From assembly GCA_002402315.1 (NCBI GenBank), contig DHFP01000242.1, positions 1 through 6,636 on the forward strand: a stretch of 6,636 bases of DNA. The letters are read 5' to 3'. Below, one piece after another: positions 6,320 through 6,636 of the stretch; the first letter of the stretch is position 1; each line of letters opens with the position of its first letter. Origin of the DNA: Clostridiales bacterium UBA4821. Its GTDB lineage: Bacteria; Bacillota; Clostridia; Acetivibrionales; UBA4821. The notes under the pieces were generated by a model that saw only the letters and a program-made list of their open reading frames with translations, did no database searches and had not been told where the DNA came from. The position numbers were made by a program, and so were the translations under genes.

Positions 6320-6636
6320 TTAATACTTATAAATTGGGAAACTATCGGTGTCTTTAATCAAGAGTCTATTTGTGGTTGCAGATTGGATAAATAATAGGTC
6401 GCCAGCCTTTACAGGAGGCATGATGCTGTATGTAGAAGTAGCATCTGGGTTAGTTGTCCAGTTGCTGTTGACCGTTGCAATCTTTGTACCGCTATCATAG
6501 TCTGTAATAATTCTTGATTGGCCCATCCCAGAGTCAACATCCGGTCCGGTAATATTAATAGTACAGCCGATATAGTAATCGTCGAGTTCCGCATCAAGAG
6601 CCTTTATACTGCAGACAGTCTGACGGTTCTATTGTC
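6320..6636 (-). CDS. C-terminal end of unknown protein with a GQSR-ITDY-type repeat module
   Basis: The frame ends at TAA (6320-6322), 20 bases before the prepilin GTG, so it is probably the preceding gene of the same operon. About 95 residues are readable: LDDYYIGCTINITG, then GMGQSRIITDYDSGTKIATV, then NWTTNPDATSTYSI, then a short tail ending FPIYKY. From memory, the pattern DDYYxG, GxGQSRxITDY, TKxATV, W, PDxTSxY recurs as a small beta-rich module in phage tail and other surface proteins. Its role here is unknown. The frame is closed by a TAG near 6630, while another frame (ending VRLSAV, then TAA) looks coding up to about 6605, hinting at one more shift close to the edge. An internal ATG at 6526 is in frame but sits inside the module and is unlikely to be the start. 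Confidence 0.5.

Noticed and set aside
6409..6597. Minus-strand 62-residue open frame overlapping the module protein
   Set aside because: It is another register of the same DNA; the module frame has the family-like motifs and this one has none.
6612..6622. CAGACAGTCTG palindrome as an operator or attachment site
   Set aside because: It lies inside probable coding sequence at the window edge, has no second copy in the window and is short enough to be chance.
6320..6636. Prophage boundary on the right side
   Set aside because: Only one phage-like module is present, with no integrase, attachment repeat or tail genes, and the next gene is a prepilin in the same direction.

Overview
The window is AT-rich DNA from a spore-forming Gram-positive bacterium, most likely a member of the Clostridia. 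The evidence is a pro-sigma-K gene, a sporulation-type class B penicillin-binding protein (PBP), a Gram-positive trmR-trhP tRNA modification pair and clostridial-style type IV pilus genes. An Acetivibrio/Ruminiclostridium-like host is a reasonable guess, not a demonstration. Every supported gene lies on the minus strand, so transcription runs from position 6636 toward position 1. No RNA gene, CRISPR array or insertion sequence is visible.

Region A (about 6636 to 3994, upstream in transcription) is a type IV pilus / type II secretion-like locus in which every gene is incomplete. In order it holds: the end of a protein with a repeat module also seen in phage-like proteins; a type IV prepilin broken by a one-base homopolymer shift; a PilX-like N-terminus fused in frame to the C-terminal part of a GspF/PilC platform protein, which is itself shifted at an A7T7 run; a kelch-motif fragment with no convincing start; and a PilT-like protein that has the N-terminal domain but no ATPase core. 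This is either a decayed, deletion-riddled locus or an assembly or amplification artefact. The sequence alone cannot decide.

Region B (3974 to 2138) holds trmR, an O-methyltransferase, and trhP, a U32-family protein. Together they are expected to make 5-methoxyuridine at the wobble position of tRNA (U34 to ho5U to mo5U).

Region C (2118 to 1) holds a class B PBP preceded by a good match to a sigma-E promoter, then the first 113 codons of sigK with its pro-sequence. The PBP (SpoVD-like) and sigK probably form a mother-cell sporulation unit. The window stops inside the sigK codons that correspond to the B. subtilis skin-element recombination site.
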